Source: Hyphomonadaceae bacterium (GTDB lineage Bacteria > Pseudomonadota > Alphaproteobacteria > Caulobacterales > Hyphomonadaceae). Taken from it: 64,000 bases of DNA. Of the stretch, positions 31,450 to 40,401 are shown one piece after another; position 1 is the stretch's first letter; the number at the start of each line of letters is the position of its first letter. The notes under the pieces were generated by a model. That model saw only the letters and a program-made list of their open reading frames with translations. It made no database searches and had not been told where the DNA came from. A program made the translations under genes and the position numbers. Location of the stretch: positions 1-64,000 of the forward strand of contig JAOATF010000010.1 in the NCBI GenBank assembly GCA_030158285.1, in the 5' to 3' direction.

Positions 31450-32601
31450 ATGACGGAGAAACTCAGTCGCAAACAGCGCGAAGCTGCTGAGTCTTCGATC
31501 GCCAAGAGCCAGTTTGTAGCGCGTATGAGCCACGAAATCCGTACTCCGATGAGTGGTGTCATCGGCATGCTTGAGGTCCTGTATCGCACCGAGGCGGATC
31601 AGGCGAAGCGAGCGCATGTCGCTATTGCCCTAAAATCAGCAATAGACCTCATGTGCGTGCTTGATACCCTTCTCGATGGCTCGCTGCTTGAGAGTCGGCA
31701 TCTCTCGCTCGATCTCGAGATCTTCAGTCTTGGCGGGTTGGTCGAGGATGTGGTCGCGCTTTTCGGCTCTCGCGCGCGCGATAAATCGATTGCGCTCAAG
31801 GTACATGTTGCCCCGTCTGTGCCCGTCTGGGTACAGGGTGATCAACGGCGAATTAGGCAGGTGCTGACCAATCTCGTGGGCAATGCGCTGAAATTTACGG
31901 AGATCGGCGCAGTCAGCGTTTGGGCAACCTACGACGAAAATCGGCAGCGGGCGCTCTTCAAGGTTAGTGACACCGGGATCGGCATTGCCGAAGGCCATAT
32001 CAGCGAGGTCTTCGATCAATTCTTCCCGAAGGATTCCACGTCCAAGCGGCAGCAAGGCGGATCAGGACTAGGTCTGGCGATTTCCAAGCAGCTCGTGCAC
32101 ATCATGGGAGGAGAGATCAGAGTAGAGAGCGAGCTTGGGCTCGGAAGCACTTTCCACTTTAGTGTCGACGCGCCAATAGCGGTCCATCCAGAATCGGAAC
32201 CCGAACATAAGAATGCGGTCCGATCTGGGGCGCTCCGCATTCTGGTGGCGGAAGACAATGCTGCCATGCAGGAGATTCTCCGCGCCTTGCTTGAAGGTGA
32301 GGGACATCAACTGACGCTTGTATCAGATGGCCGTGAGGCCGTGGCGATGGCCGCAAGCAAGACGTTTGATGTCGCCCTGATGGATGTCATGATGCCGACG
32401 ATGGACGGTCCGACAGCGACGCAGCGCATACGTGAGCTAGGCGGACGTGCTGGCGGAATCCCGATCATCGCGCTGACCGCAAACGCACTAGTTGGCGACC
32501 GAGATCGCTACATCTCAGCCGGGATGACGGATTGTCTGTCGAAGCCGATTGATGTCGCGGCACTGTTCGCAGCTCTTGGCAGAGTTCTCGTTAGAAGCTG
32601 A
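31450..32601 (+). CDS. hybrid sensor histidine kinase/response regulator lacking an N-terminal sensor domain
   Basis: H-box FVARMSHEIRTPMSGVIGMLE, N-box NLVGNALKFT, G-boxes DTGIGI/GGSGLGLAI, REC domain ILVAEDNAAMQEI...ALMDVMMPTMDG...LTANAL. Confidence 0.93.
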   Translation: MTEKLSRKQREAAESSIAKSQFVARMSHEIRTPMSGVIGMLEVLYRTEADQAKRAHVAIALKSAIDLMCVLDTLLDGSLLESRHLSLDLEIFSLGGLVEDVVALFGSRARDKSIALKVHVAPSVPVWVQGDQRRIRQVLTNLVGNALKFTEIGAVSVWATYDENRQRALFKVSDTGIGIAEGHISEVFDQFFPKDSTSKRQQGGSGLGLAISKQLVHIMGGEIRVESELGLGSTFHFSVDAPIAVHPESEPEHKNAVRSGALRILVAEDNAAMQEILRALLEGEGHQLTLVSDGREAVAMAASKTFDVALMDVMMPTMDGPTATQRIRELGGRAGGIPIIALTANALVGDRDRYISAGMTDCLSKPIDVAALFAALGRVLVRS

Positions 32602-32663
32602 CAGGCCCCACCGGCTAGGCCGGGTCTTGGTGCCCGTCCAAATCTCAGATTGTCCGGCGCGAA

Positions 32664-32755
32664 TGTCGCTTTTTGGGCGAAGAACCGCCGCAACGCAGCA
32701 CCGTCTTTGACTGGCCGGACTTTATCGACTCAGCCGGATCGCCACATTTCGAGGC
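32664..32755 (+). repeat. dispersed ~90-bp intergenic repeat, copy B
   Basis: Same conserved ends and 62-bp spacing as copies A and C. Confidence 0.7.
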
Positions 32756-32787
32756 ACGGCTAACCCGGGGCCCCGTTCCGACTTTTC

Positions 32788-33837
32788 TCAAGTCCCTGAG
32801 CCTTCGCCCAGCGCGAAGTTCAACATGGTGTTCAAGGCTTCCCATGGCACGCTCATATGCGACTGACCCGGGAAAACCTTCGACTCCACCCGATAGCCTG
32901 TTGCGCCCTTCAACGCCACCAGGCGCTGGGCCAACTCCGTCGCATTGTCGACCATGCGCGCTTCGGCAGCCGCCTCGGCGGACCGGAATTGCAATGGGGA
33001 CTGTTCCTCGCCGCCGACGCCGATGAAGAGGCGCGGCGCGGTGTTGCCGACTGTCACCTTCGCGCTGAAGGCGGCCTCGTCCTTGAGCACCGAGCGACCT
33101 GTCCAGTGGATCGAAGGACTCAGCGCCAGATACGTCCGGAAGGCGTTCGGGTGCCGAAACATCGTATGGAGCACAAACAGGCCGCCCAGCGAGTGGCCGA
33201 ACAGCACATCCTTGCCAGGCGCCACCTGCGCGACGGCGGCGACACGCGGGCGGACTTCGGTTTCGATCACCTTGTAGAACGCATCGGCACCGCCGTACTC
33301 CACCGGGCCAGTCGCGGCGTCCCGCGCCTGCGTTTCGGCGTCGGGGGCGTTGTGCGTCAGGTCCAGCAGGCGTCGGGTTTGCGCGACCAGCATGCTCTCA
33401 GACGTATAGGAAACACCCACGATGATCGCCGGCGCCAGTTCCCCCGCCCCAGGCACGCTACGTAGCCTGGCCGCACCTGCGAACGTGCCGAAGTAGGCGC
33501 CGCCGTCCAGCACATAGACCACAGGATATCCGCCCTTGGGCGGCAAGGCGTAGGGTTTGGCGATAGTGATCCGATAGGTCTCGCCGTTGACGGCCGAAGT
33601 GAAGTCGATCTGCTGCGAGGCACCCACCGTCGCCGGGACTGGCGTCGCGACCGGCGCCTGGGCGCAGGCGGCGAGCGGCGCCGACAACAACGCCAGAAAT
33701 AGCCCTGGGTGGCGGGACACCCGCCTGGCCCGCCAGAGGTTGATCGAAGAACGCGACATATATGGTCCCAACTTTACCAGTTGCCAAACTGCATAGAGAG
33801 AACTGCCAGGAGATCGGTCCCGGGCCTCGGCCTCCAT
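32788..33837 (-). CDS. alpha/beta hydrolase (enterochelin-esterase-like)
   Basis: YPVVYVLDGGAYFGT, DVLFGHSLGGLFVLH (GxSxG), C-terminal FPGQSHMSV. Confidence 0.82.
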   Translation of the reverse strand: MEAEARDRSPGSSLYAVWQLVKLGPYMSRSSINLWRARRVSRHPGLFLALLSAPLAACAQAPVATPVPATVGASQQIDFTSAVNGETYRITIAKPYALPPKGGYPVVYVLDGGAYFGTFAGAARLRSVPGAGELAPAIIVGVSYTSESMLVAQTRRLLDLTHNAPDAETQARDAATGPVEYGGADAFYKVIETEVRPRVAAVAQVAPGKDVLFGHSLGGLFVLHTMFRHPNAFRTYLALSPSIHWTGRSVLKDEAAFSAKVTVGNTAPRLFIGVGGEEQSPLQFRSAEAAAEARMVDNATELAQRLVALKGATGYRVESKVFPGQSHMSVPWEALNTMLNFALGEGSGT

Positions 33838-33906
33838 GGCCCGGTTCTGAGTAGCAGGCCCGACCTCGGATCGCCAATCCGGCCTTAGAACTTCGAAGAT
33901 TACGAC

Positions 33907-33998
33907 TGTCGCATTTTGGGCGAAGAACCGACGGGTTCGCCAGGGCGAGGCAACTGGCTGGAACGGAGTGACTCAGCCGGATCGCCGTATTCTGGGTT
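33907..33998 (+). repeat. dispersed ~90-bp intergenic repeat, copy C
   Basis: Same conserved ends and 62-bp spacing as copies A and B. Confidence 0.7.
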
Positions 33999-34031
33999 AC
34001 GGCGAACTCGCGTGCCCGTTTCAGCTGCTGG

Positions 34032-35171
34032 TTATCGGCCCGACTTTCCGAGCCGCTGCAGCAGCAATTCGGCATTGGCGCCGCGCACCTGCCATGACAT
34101 GCAGCGCACACCGCCGCCCATCCGACACACCTTGTCCGACCGCACAGGCACGACCTCGCGGCGCGTCGCGGCGCGTACCTGCTGGAGTGCGACGGTGTCT
34201 TCGGGAATGCCGAATTGCGGCAGATAGATTCGATCCGGGGTGACAAGCGCATTGGTATAGAGCCCGCAGGCGGATCCAAAGTGTGCATCGTAGATGGCGG
34301 AGCCGTCATAGGGCGTGACAACCTCGTGGATTGCAACGCCCGGCAGACCCCTTTCGAGGTCAGCGCGCAAGGCGCGCGCGTACGCCTGGTCTTCCGGGTA
34401 GGAATTGATGATGAGCGTGTTCGTATCCACAAAAGCGACCACGCCATCGGCGTGTTCCAGGCCGCCCTGTTCGTCGGCTTCGATGAAGGCGATGTTGGTC
34501 AGACCAAGTTCGCGCAGCTTTGCTCGGGCTGCCTCCTCGCTCAGCCGGTTGTCGCGAAGGAATTTGCGGCTGAGGACGGCGTTACCGGCATAGTCATCGA
34601 CGAAGTTTCCGCCGTCGTTGAGGAGCGCGCTGGCCTTGAACGTGAGGCCTGCGGCCCCTGCAAGTGAAGCTAGTGTAGTTTGCACGCGGTCCGCATCACG
34701 CTGTGCGCGTGCGCCACCGCCTTGGCCTGCGGCGGTGTAGCGGAACAGGATCGGGTCCGCGGCGTTCGACAGGCCAAAATCGCGCGCCCAGATGTCGTCC
34801 ATCGGCGCGACGGCGACGCGGTTCTCACCAAGCGCCTCAAGGTAGCGTGGGTACGCGGCGGCGTCGACCAGAACCAGCACGCGATCATGCAACGCAACCT
34901 GCCGGGCATAGGCGACGTGAAAGTCAAAAATGCCCTCCACGGCCTTGGCGTAATAGGGATCGCGGCTGCGAGGAGCCGCCAGCACGATGAGTTCGCCGGG
35001 TCCCGCCGGTGCGGCAGGCAATGAAGGAGCGGCAATTGGCGATGTCATGTCTCCTCCGCATCCCGCAAGCAATGCGGCCGTTGCCAGAGTTGCGATCATT
35101 CCCTTCGGCAGCAAGGCCACGATCACCCCTATCGCTCGAGTAACCACACCAGCCCCCCGGCGTTGGCCCAT
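34032..35171 (-). CDS. agmatine deiminase / peptidyl-arginine deiminase family lipoprotein
   Basis: Lipobox ALLAGCGG; APMDDIWARDFGLSN, NDGGNFVDDYAG, C-terminal GGGVRCMSW catalytic Cys. Confidence 0.88.
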   Translation of the reverse strand: MGQRRGAGVVTRAIGVIVALLPKGMIATLATAALLAGCGGDMTSPIAAPSLPAAPAGPGELIVLAAPRSRDPYYAKAVEGIFDFHVAYARQVALHDRVLVLVDAAAYPRYLEALGENRVAVAPMDDIWARDFGLSNAADPILFRYTAAGQGGGARAQRDADRVQTTLASLAGAAGLTFKASALLNDGGNFVDDYAGNAVLSRKFLRDNRLSEEAARAKLRELGLTNIAFIEADEQGGLEHADGVVAFVDTNTLIINSYPEDQAYARALRADLERGLPGVAIHEVVTPYDGSAIYDAHFGSACGLYTNALVTPDRIYLPQFGIPEDTVALQQVRAATRREVVPVRSDKVCRMGGGVRCMSWQVRGANAELLLQRLGKSGR

Positions 35172-35373
35172 CTCGCGCTCTGCGCCATGCGCGGCCGGGC
35201 AGGGTTGGCCATGTTCGGCGAAGCGTAGAGGCGTCAAGCTCGTCCGAATGGGAGTCGGAATCGGCCGACAGCAGTGTTGCTGTCGAGAATGTCGGGCAAA
35301 ATGATCCACGCAGCCTGCTAGCCGCTCATTCGCGCGCTTCAGGCGAAAGCGTGCGTTGTCGCACGTAGAGAGG

Positions 35374-35889
35374 CTACTCGCATCCATCGGGCTTGCAAAC
35401 GCCTCCTCGCGCTGCGTTCGCGTGGGCCGTGGCGCTGGCGCCTGCCATCGCCATCATGATGGCGGCGCCTAGACGCATGTCGTCGACATGACCAAACTCA
35501 TGCAGGCGCAAATCTCCTGTCCGGTCATAGAGCAAGGTCGTCGGCGTCCCGCGCATGCCGTAAGCGCGCATAGTGACCGGACCGTCTCGATCTTGCGCGT
35601 CGATGCCTACGGGGAAGTGCACGCGATACTCGTGAAGAAACGCTTCCAGCGCAGCCACAGATCCCTGTGCCTCGTGATGCTCGAACACGGTGTGCAGGCC
35701 AACCACGACCAAGTCATTCTCCCGAAAGGTGGCGCGCGCCCGCCGCGCCTGTGGCAACCCCTCAGAAACACAACCTGGGCACAGCATTTGAAACGCCACA
35801 GCAAGCACCGCCCGCCCGCGCAGACTTTCGAGTGTGATCGCGCTGGGCGTGTTCAACCAGTGCGCCATTGTCCATTCGGGCGTGTTCAT
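35374..35889 (-). CDS. redoxin/TlpA-like thioredoxin-fold protein
   Basis: MLCPGCVSEGLPQ (CxxC), GLHTVFEHHE, RGTPTTLLYDRTGDL. Confidence 0.78.
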   Translation of the reverse strand: MNTPEWTMAHWLNTPSAITLESLRGRAVLAVAFQMLCPGCVSEGLPQARRARATFRENDLVVVGLHTVFEHHEAQGSVAALEAFLHEYRVHFPVGIDAQDRDGPVTMRAYGMRGTPTTLLYDRTGDLRLHEFGHVDDMRLGAAIMMAMAGASATAHANAARGGVCKPDGCE

Positions 35890-36118
35890 AAGCGGATGAT
35901 AGCGAGTCCGTACCCACCCATCCAGCCGCGCATTGGAAATCTCTGCCGTTGAGCATGCAACGGCGCGGATTGGCGATCACCCGCCTAGCATGCAGGGAAG
36001 GGTCGAACGGCAACTGACGAGCGGCTCGGCCGTAAGGAAGCAAGTGGCGGTCTCGGCGATGGGCCCCCATTACCGACGATCTCGCCGCTTCTTGTGATGA
36101 AGGTCTTCTCAGGTTAGC

Positions 36119-36368
36119 GCCGAGCGGACGTTCATCTCGATCGCTACGACGCACAGGCCGGCTACCGATCTCGGGTTTCTTCTGATGAAGCACCCCGAGC
36201 GGGTGCGTGAGCAGGAGCTTACCTTCGGCAAGGGGTTCGTCTTCTATCCGGAAGCGAATGAGACGCGCTGTGAAGCCATGCTGACGATCGATGTCGACCC
36301 GGTGGGACTGGTGCGCGGGCGTGGCGAGGGCGAAGGGCTGATCGACCGCTATGTCAATGATCGGCCTT
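36119..36368 (+). pseudogene. N-terminal fragment of Hen1-type 3'-terminal RNA ribose 2'-O-methyltransferase
   Basis: FISIATTHRPATDLGFLLMKHPERVREQELTFGKGFVFYPEANETRCEAMLTIDVDPVGLVRGRGEGEGLIDRYVNDRP, then stops at the junction with the 36368 repeat. Confidence 0.72.
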
Positions 36369-36740
36369 GAGTGAGGGCCGGCAGTTCTTCGTTGTCGCAA
36401 CAAGCGGCGGCAAGGATCTTCCTACGTGGCGTTCGCCCTACAGAAGTGATTGCCGTCGAGCGCGCTCCGAAAGTCGAGGGCTTATCCTTGGCGGCCGACC
36501 GCTATCGGCGATGACTCGTCGAGTTCGCTGGGACAGGGTGAGTAGCCGGAATGGATTGGCCCCGCGCTAGGTTTCGATTGCGGCTAGTGAAGCAGGGCCC
36601 GCTTGCACAAGATGTGGCCGAACCGGCGCTCCAGTAGCCCCTGACGTTGAAACGATCCGAGCACAGTATTGATGGCTTGACGACTGACCCCCAGCATCTC
36701 CGCGAGTTCAGCTTGGCGAAGATCCAGTAGCAGACCATCC
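36368..36740 (+). repeat. direct repeat copy 2 (PQQ-dehydrogenase tail + Crp tail)
   Basis: Long near-identical match to 13811-14162. Confidence 0.85.
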
Positions 36741-37231
36741 TCGCGCCAGCCAGCCGTTGTTGACTCGCGCACGAGCTGGCGCAAGCGGCTGAGCGTGCGT
36801 TGCGGCAGGGGCATCAGCACCAGTTCCTCAAGCGCTGTGAGCAGGCGTCGTAAATTCCCTGACGCCGCAATTGCGAGGGCCGCTTCAATCGCCCGATGGG
36901 TGCGCCTCAGCCTCGTCAACCGCGCCGCCGGGACAAAGCGCGTGTTCAAATCCGATCGCGCCTCGACCGAGATCGGCGCGGGGCGGCCATCGAGCGCGAC
37001 GGTTTCCCCGATGATTTCGCCGGGACGAATGATCCGCAACAGTAGACGGTTGCCAGTTTCCGAGTCGACGAAGAAGGACGCTGTTCCCTGATCGATTACA
37101 AACAAGCCCTCTGGACTTTCCGCGCGGTTGAAGATCAGCGCGCCCCTCGCGAAGATACGCGGTTGCATCGCGCTTTTGATGGCGGAACGGGTCTCCAGAG
37201 GAAGGGTGTCAATCCAGGACATAAATGTCAT
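36584..37231 (-). CDS. Crp/Fnr-family transcriptional regulator
   Basis: cNMP-binding-like domain (GLFVIDQGTASFFVDSE...IRPGEIIGETVALDGRPAPISVEA) and C-terminal HTH (QAELAEMLGVSRQAINTVLGSFQRQGLLE). Confidence 0.92.
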   Translation of the reverse strand: MTFMSWIDTLPLETRSAIKSAMQPRIFARGALIFNRAESPEGLFVIDQGTASFFVDSETGNRLLLRIIRPGEIIGETVALDGRPAPISVEARSDLNTRFVPAARLTRLRRTHRAIEAALAIAASGNLRRLLTALEELVLMPLPQRTLSRLRQLVRESTTAGWREDGLLLDLRQAELAEMLGVSRQAINTVLGSFQRQGLLERRFGHILCKRALLH

Positions 37232-37300
37232 CTAGGCGACAAAGGAGACTCTGGCGATATGATAGCTGCACGAAGGATTGATGGAGATTAGGAGTCCTCG

Positions 37301-38734
37301 ATGCGGCGGAGTTTTTGGCATTGCCTGTCGGTATTGGCACTCGTCGCGTGTTCGACTCCTGCGGGCCGCACGGTCGAGACAACGCAGGGCATGCCGGCGA
37401 CGGCAACAGAGGATTGGCGTGAGACCTGGGCCTACATCACCGGGATGCAAGCTGTCGTCTATGGTTATCCTGCGGTCAAGAATGCCACGGCGCGCTATGG
37501 CATGATCGAGCGGCCGACCGGTCAGACCGACATGCCTCTGAACACCTTCTTTCATTCGCGCCGGGCGAGTGACCACACCGACAAGTTGCACAGCTCGGTT
37601 ATTCCGGACCTGCTCTATTCCGGAGCGTGGTTCGATCTGTCTGGCGGACCTGTGGTCATCACAGTTCCGGGCAGCGGTGACACCTATTTGAATGTCCAGT
37701 TCATGGAGATGTATTCCGATATCTTCGCCTATCTTGGTACGCAGCAGAATGGGCGCGAGGCGGGATCCTATTTGATCGTCGGTCCGGGCTGGGAGGGCGG
37801 CCCCCCCGAAGGGATCGCAGGCCTGGTCCGTTCGCCAGGGCCGGTGGGATTTGTGCTTATGCGTGTTGGGTTCTCTGACCGACGCAACCTTGACGACGCG
37901 CACCGGCTGCAGGACGCCACCAAGCTTGTCAGATTTGCAAAATGGAAGACCGGTGACGAGACTGCGGAGACCGCACGCGACGTGATCGATCCCGCCACGC
38001 CGGCCAACTCACCATTACCTTTCTTTGCCACGCTCAATCGCGCGATGACCGAGTCCCCACCCCCCACTGCGGATACGCCGCTATTGTCCCAGTTCGCCAG
38101 CGTGGGCATCGGTCCGGGCAAGAGCGATGATTTTAGCAGTCTTGATGTCGCAACGAAGCGAGGTCTGCAGCGCGCCATGGTTGATGGCCAGGCCTTCCTG
38201 AAGAAGGTATCCATCGCAGGCGGAGACACAAAGATTGTGAACAACTGGGCCTATGGCCAGATGAACTGGGGCCGCACCGCCACAACGCATGATTACCTGA
38301 CTCGCTCCGCAACGCAGAGCCTGTCGGGGATGATGGAGCACTGGGTCGAAGAAGTCGTCAAACTCCGGGCCCACCGTGATGGCGATGGACAGCTGCTCGA
38401 TGGAAGCAAGGCGACCTATAAGATCCGATTTTCGCGCGAGCAGATACCCGTGGCGCGTGCATTCTGGTCCCTGGCCGTCTACAATGACGAATATGATCTC
38501 GTTGAGAACCCGATCGGCCGCTACTCCGTGGGTAGCATCGACAAGGATCTGAAATTCGATCCGGATGGCGGACTGACACTGCATCTTCAAGCCGATCGCC
38601 CTGAAGGCGAGGCGGGCGCGAATTGGCTTCCCGTGCCGCGCGGGCCGTTCAATCTGTTCCTGCGCGCGTATCTGCCGGGGCAGGACCTGATCGACCAGTC
38701 TTACGTCCCGCCCCCTGTCAGGAGAGCGCCTTGA
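37301..38734 (+). CDS. DUF1254/DUF1214 domain-containing protein
   Basis: AVVYGYPAVKN...DLLYSGAWFDLSGGPVVITVPGSGDTYLNVQFMEMYSDIFAYLG; C-terminal ARAFWSLAVYN. Confidence 0.87.
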   Translation: MRRSFWHCLSVLALVACSTPAGRTVETTQGMPATATEDWRETWAYITGMQAVVYGYPAVKNATARYGMIERPTGQTDMPLNTFFHSRRASDHTDKLHSSVIPDLLYSGAWFDLSGGPVVITVPGSGDTYLNVQFMEMYSDIFAYLGTQQNGREAGSYLIVGPGWEGGPPEGIAGLVRSPGPVGFVLMRVGFSDRRNLDDAHRLQDATKLVRFAKWKTGDETAETARDVIDPATPANSPLPFFATLNRAMTESPPPTADTPLLSQFASVGIGPGKSDDFSSLDVATKRGLQRAMVDGQAFLKKVSIAGGDTKIVNNWAYGQMNWGRTATTHDYLTRSATQSLSGMMEHWVEEVVKLRAHRDGDGQLLDGSKATYKIRFSREQIPVARAFWSLAVYNDEYDLVENPIGRYSVGSIDKDLKFDPDGGLTLHLQADRPEGEAGANWLPVPRGPFNLFLRAYLPGQDLIDQSYVPPPVRRAP

Positions 38735-39369
38735 AGCAGTACACGGCACGAGCTTCAATTTCGTGCCGGTGTCTCGATGCTTGAATCGGCAAGCAAGTTG
38801 TCTGCCAGGTCGCCGCTGACCACCGTGAATTTGAAATGTCTTTTGATGACTGGGGGCTCTCCGAGGATTCCGCCTCGAAGGCGCTTGGGCATTCAGACAA
38901 ATTGATGCCCCCCTGTTGTGGGTTCTGGGGCGGCTTAAGGAAGTGTCTTTGCCGTCGCGGGGGCGGAGCATCGTCCCCTCGATTTTGAGGAGGAACTTGT
39001 CGGCGGCAATGACGTCGAGACCTGGCTCCAACGTATAGGGATCGTCCATGCTGGACTTGGCGAGGATGCCGGGCTGCACGGAGCCGCGTACCTTGCGTCC
39101 AATGTCAGGGGGTGAGGTCATAAACCGGCGGAGCTCAGGTCGCCGATACGCCCTCCAACATTTCACTTGATGGCGACCGGACACGTCCTGTTGAGCGCTT
39201 ACAATGTGCTGACCGATGCCGGCTTGCGGACGCCGTCGTCATTGCAATTCAACTGTTTGAACGAATGACCCCCGCACTATGATTTCAACAACGGCGATGC
39301 CGAGGTGTGCACACTTCCGCGTGTAGATTCCAAACTACTAAATATAAACGGAAAAGCCCGGAGTAGCGG

Positions 39370-39414
39370 TGGTGCTGCCTACGTGACTTGAACACGTGAC
39401 CCCCGCATTACGAA
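39370..39414 (-). repeat. att site 2: 3'-end fragment of tRNA-Thr(CGT), T-stem variant
   Basis: TTCGTAATGCGGGGGTCACGTGTTCAAGTCACGTAGGCAGCACCA (reverse complement). Confidence 0.88.
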
Positions 39415-39652
39415 ATTACACATGTAATCTATCATGGTGTTTCGTGCTGACAGAGCGCGTGTCAGATTCTGCCAACAAATCCTCGCTCTAGAGGCGATTG
39501 GCGCGCGCATGTGTTTCCTGCTGTTTCCTCAAATCACCCTGAGTTCCCGTAACCGTCCGGTCTGACCGACCTTACGGCGGGGTGGATAAGGGTCATTCTG
39601 GATGGATCGGGGCGGATCGTGTCCGCTTGTCTATCGTGGACGCGATCCCACC

Positions 39653-40006
39653 ATGTCCGACCATAAGCCTGTCAGGGTGCGCCGCACCTACCCCGATGCG
39701 TTCAAGCGCCAACTGGTGGCAGAGACGCGTGAGCTGGGCATGTCGATTGCCATGGTCGCGCGGCGGCACGGCATCAACGCCAACGTGGTGTTCGGCTGGC
39801 TGCGGGATCCGCGATTTGGCGGCAAGGCCGTTCCGGCAGAGTTCCTGCCGGTGGTGGCCAGCTCGACCCCGGTGATGACGGTCAGCCCGGACAAGCGGCC
39901 TGACCCGCTGGACCTGACCGTCGAGTTTCCCGGGGGAGTACGCGTCCATTGCCGGGATGAGCCCTCCTTGATCGTGGTGTTGCGAGCGGCACGACGCACA
40001 TCATGA
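39653..40006 (+). CDS. tnpA: IS66-family TnpA accessory protein
   Basis: [46 protein letters not shown]. Confidence 0.9.
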   Translation: MSDHKPVRVRRTYPDAFKRQLVAETRELGMSIAMVARRHGINANVVFGWLRDPRFGGKAVPAEFLPVVASSTPVMTVSPDKRPDPLDLTVEFPGGVRVHCRDEPSLIVVLRAARRTS

Positions 40007-40350
40007 TCCCGGTTCCAGTCTCGACGCGGGTTTGGCTGGCGGCGGGCGTCACCGACATGCGCAAGGGGTTCGATGGTCTGAGTGCGCTCGCCGAGAAGGT
40101 GCTGGAGCAAGATCCGTTCAGCGGTCATCTGTTCGTCTTCCGCGGCCGGCGCGGTGATCTGATCAAGGTCATCTGGTGGGATGGACAGGGAGCCTGCCTC
40201 TTCGCCAAGCGGCTGGAGAAGGGGCGCTTCGTCTGGCCCTCACCAGCGGATGGGCGTATCGTCATCACTCAGGCGCAACTCGCCATGCTGCTGGAAGGGA
40301 TCGACTGGCGCGCGCCACAACGCACCTGGCAACCGCTTATGGCGGGATGA
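40003..40350 (+). CDS. tnpB: IS66-family TnpB
   Basis: [26 protein letters not shown]...[36 protein letters not shown]. Confidence 0.96.
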   Translation: MIPVPVSTRVWLAAGVTDMRKGFDGLSALAEKVLEQDPFSGHLFVFRGRRGDLIKVIWWDGQGACLFAKRLEKGRFVWPSPADGRIVITQAQLAMLLEGIDWRAPQRTWQPLMAG

Positions 40351-40401
40351 TCATCAACCGTCGGATTCACAAGCTGGACGAGGCATGGCAGAGTTCAGCT
40401 C

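Larger units (their letters stand above)
10395..39414. mobile_element. integrative element / genomic island 1 (between tRNA-Thr 3'-end repeats)
   Basis: Flanked by 45-bp direct repeats of a tRNA-Thr(CGT) 3' end; integrase just inside the left repeat. Confidence 0.75.

Noticed and set aside
38081-39184. 367-aa minus-strand ORF overlapping DUF1254 and the island 1 right end
   Set aside because: Mostly antisense to DUF1254. The part beyond 38734 may be an old gene relic, but I could not assign it.
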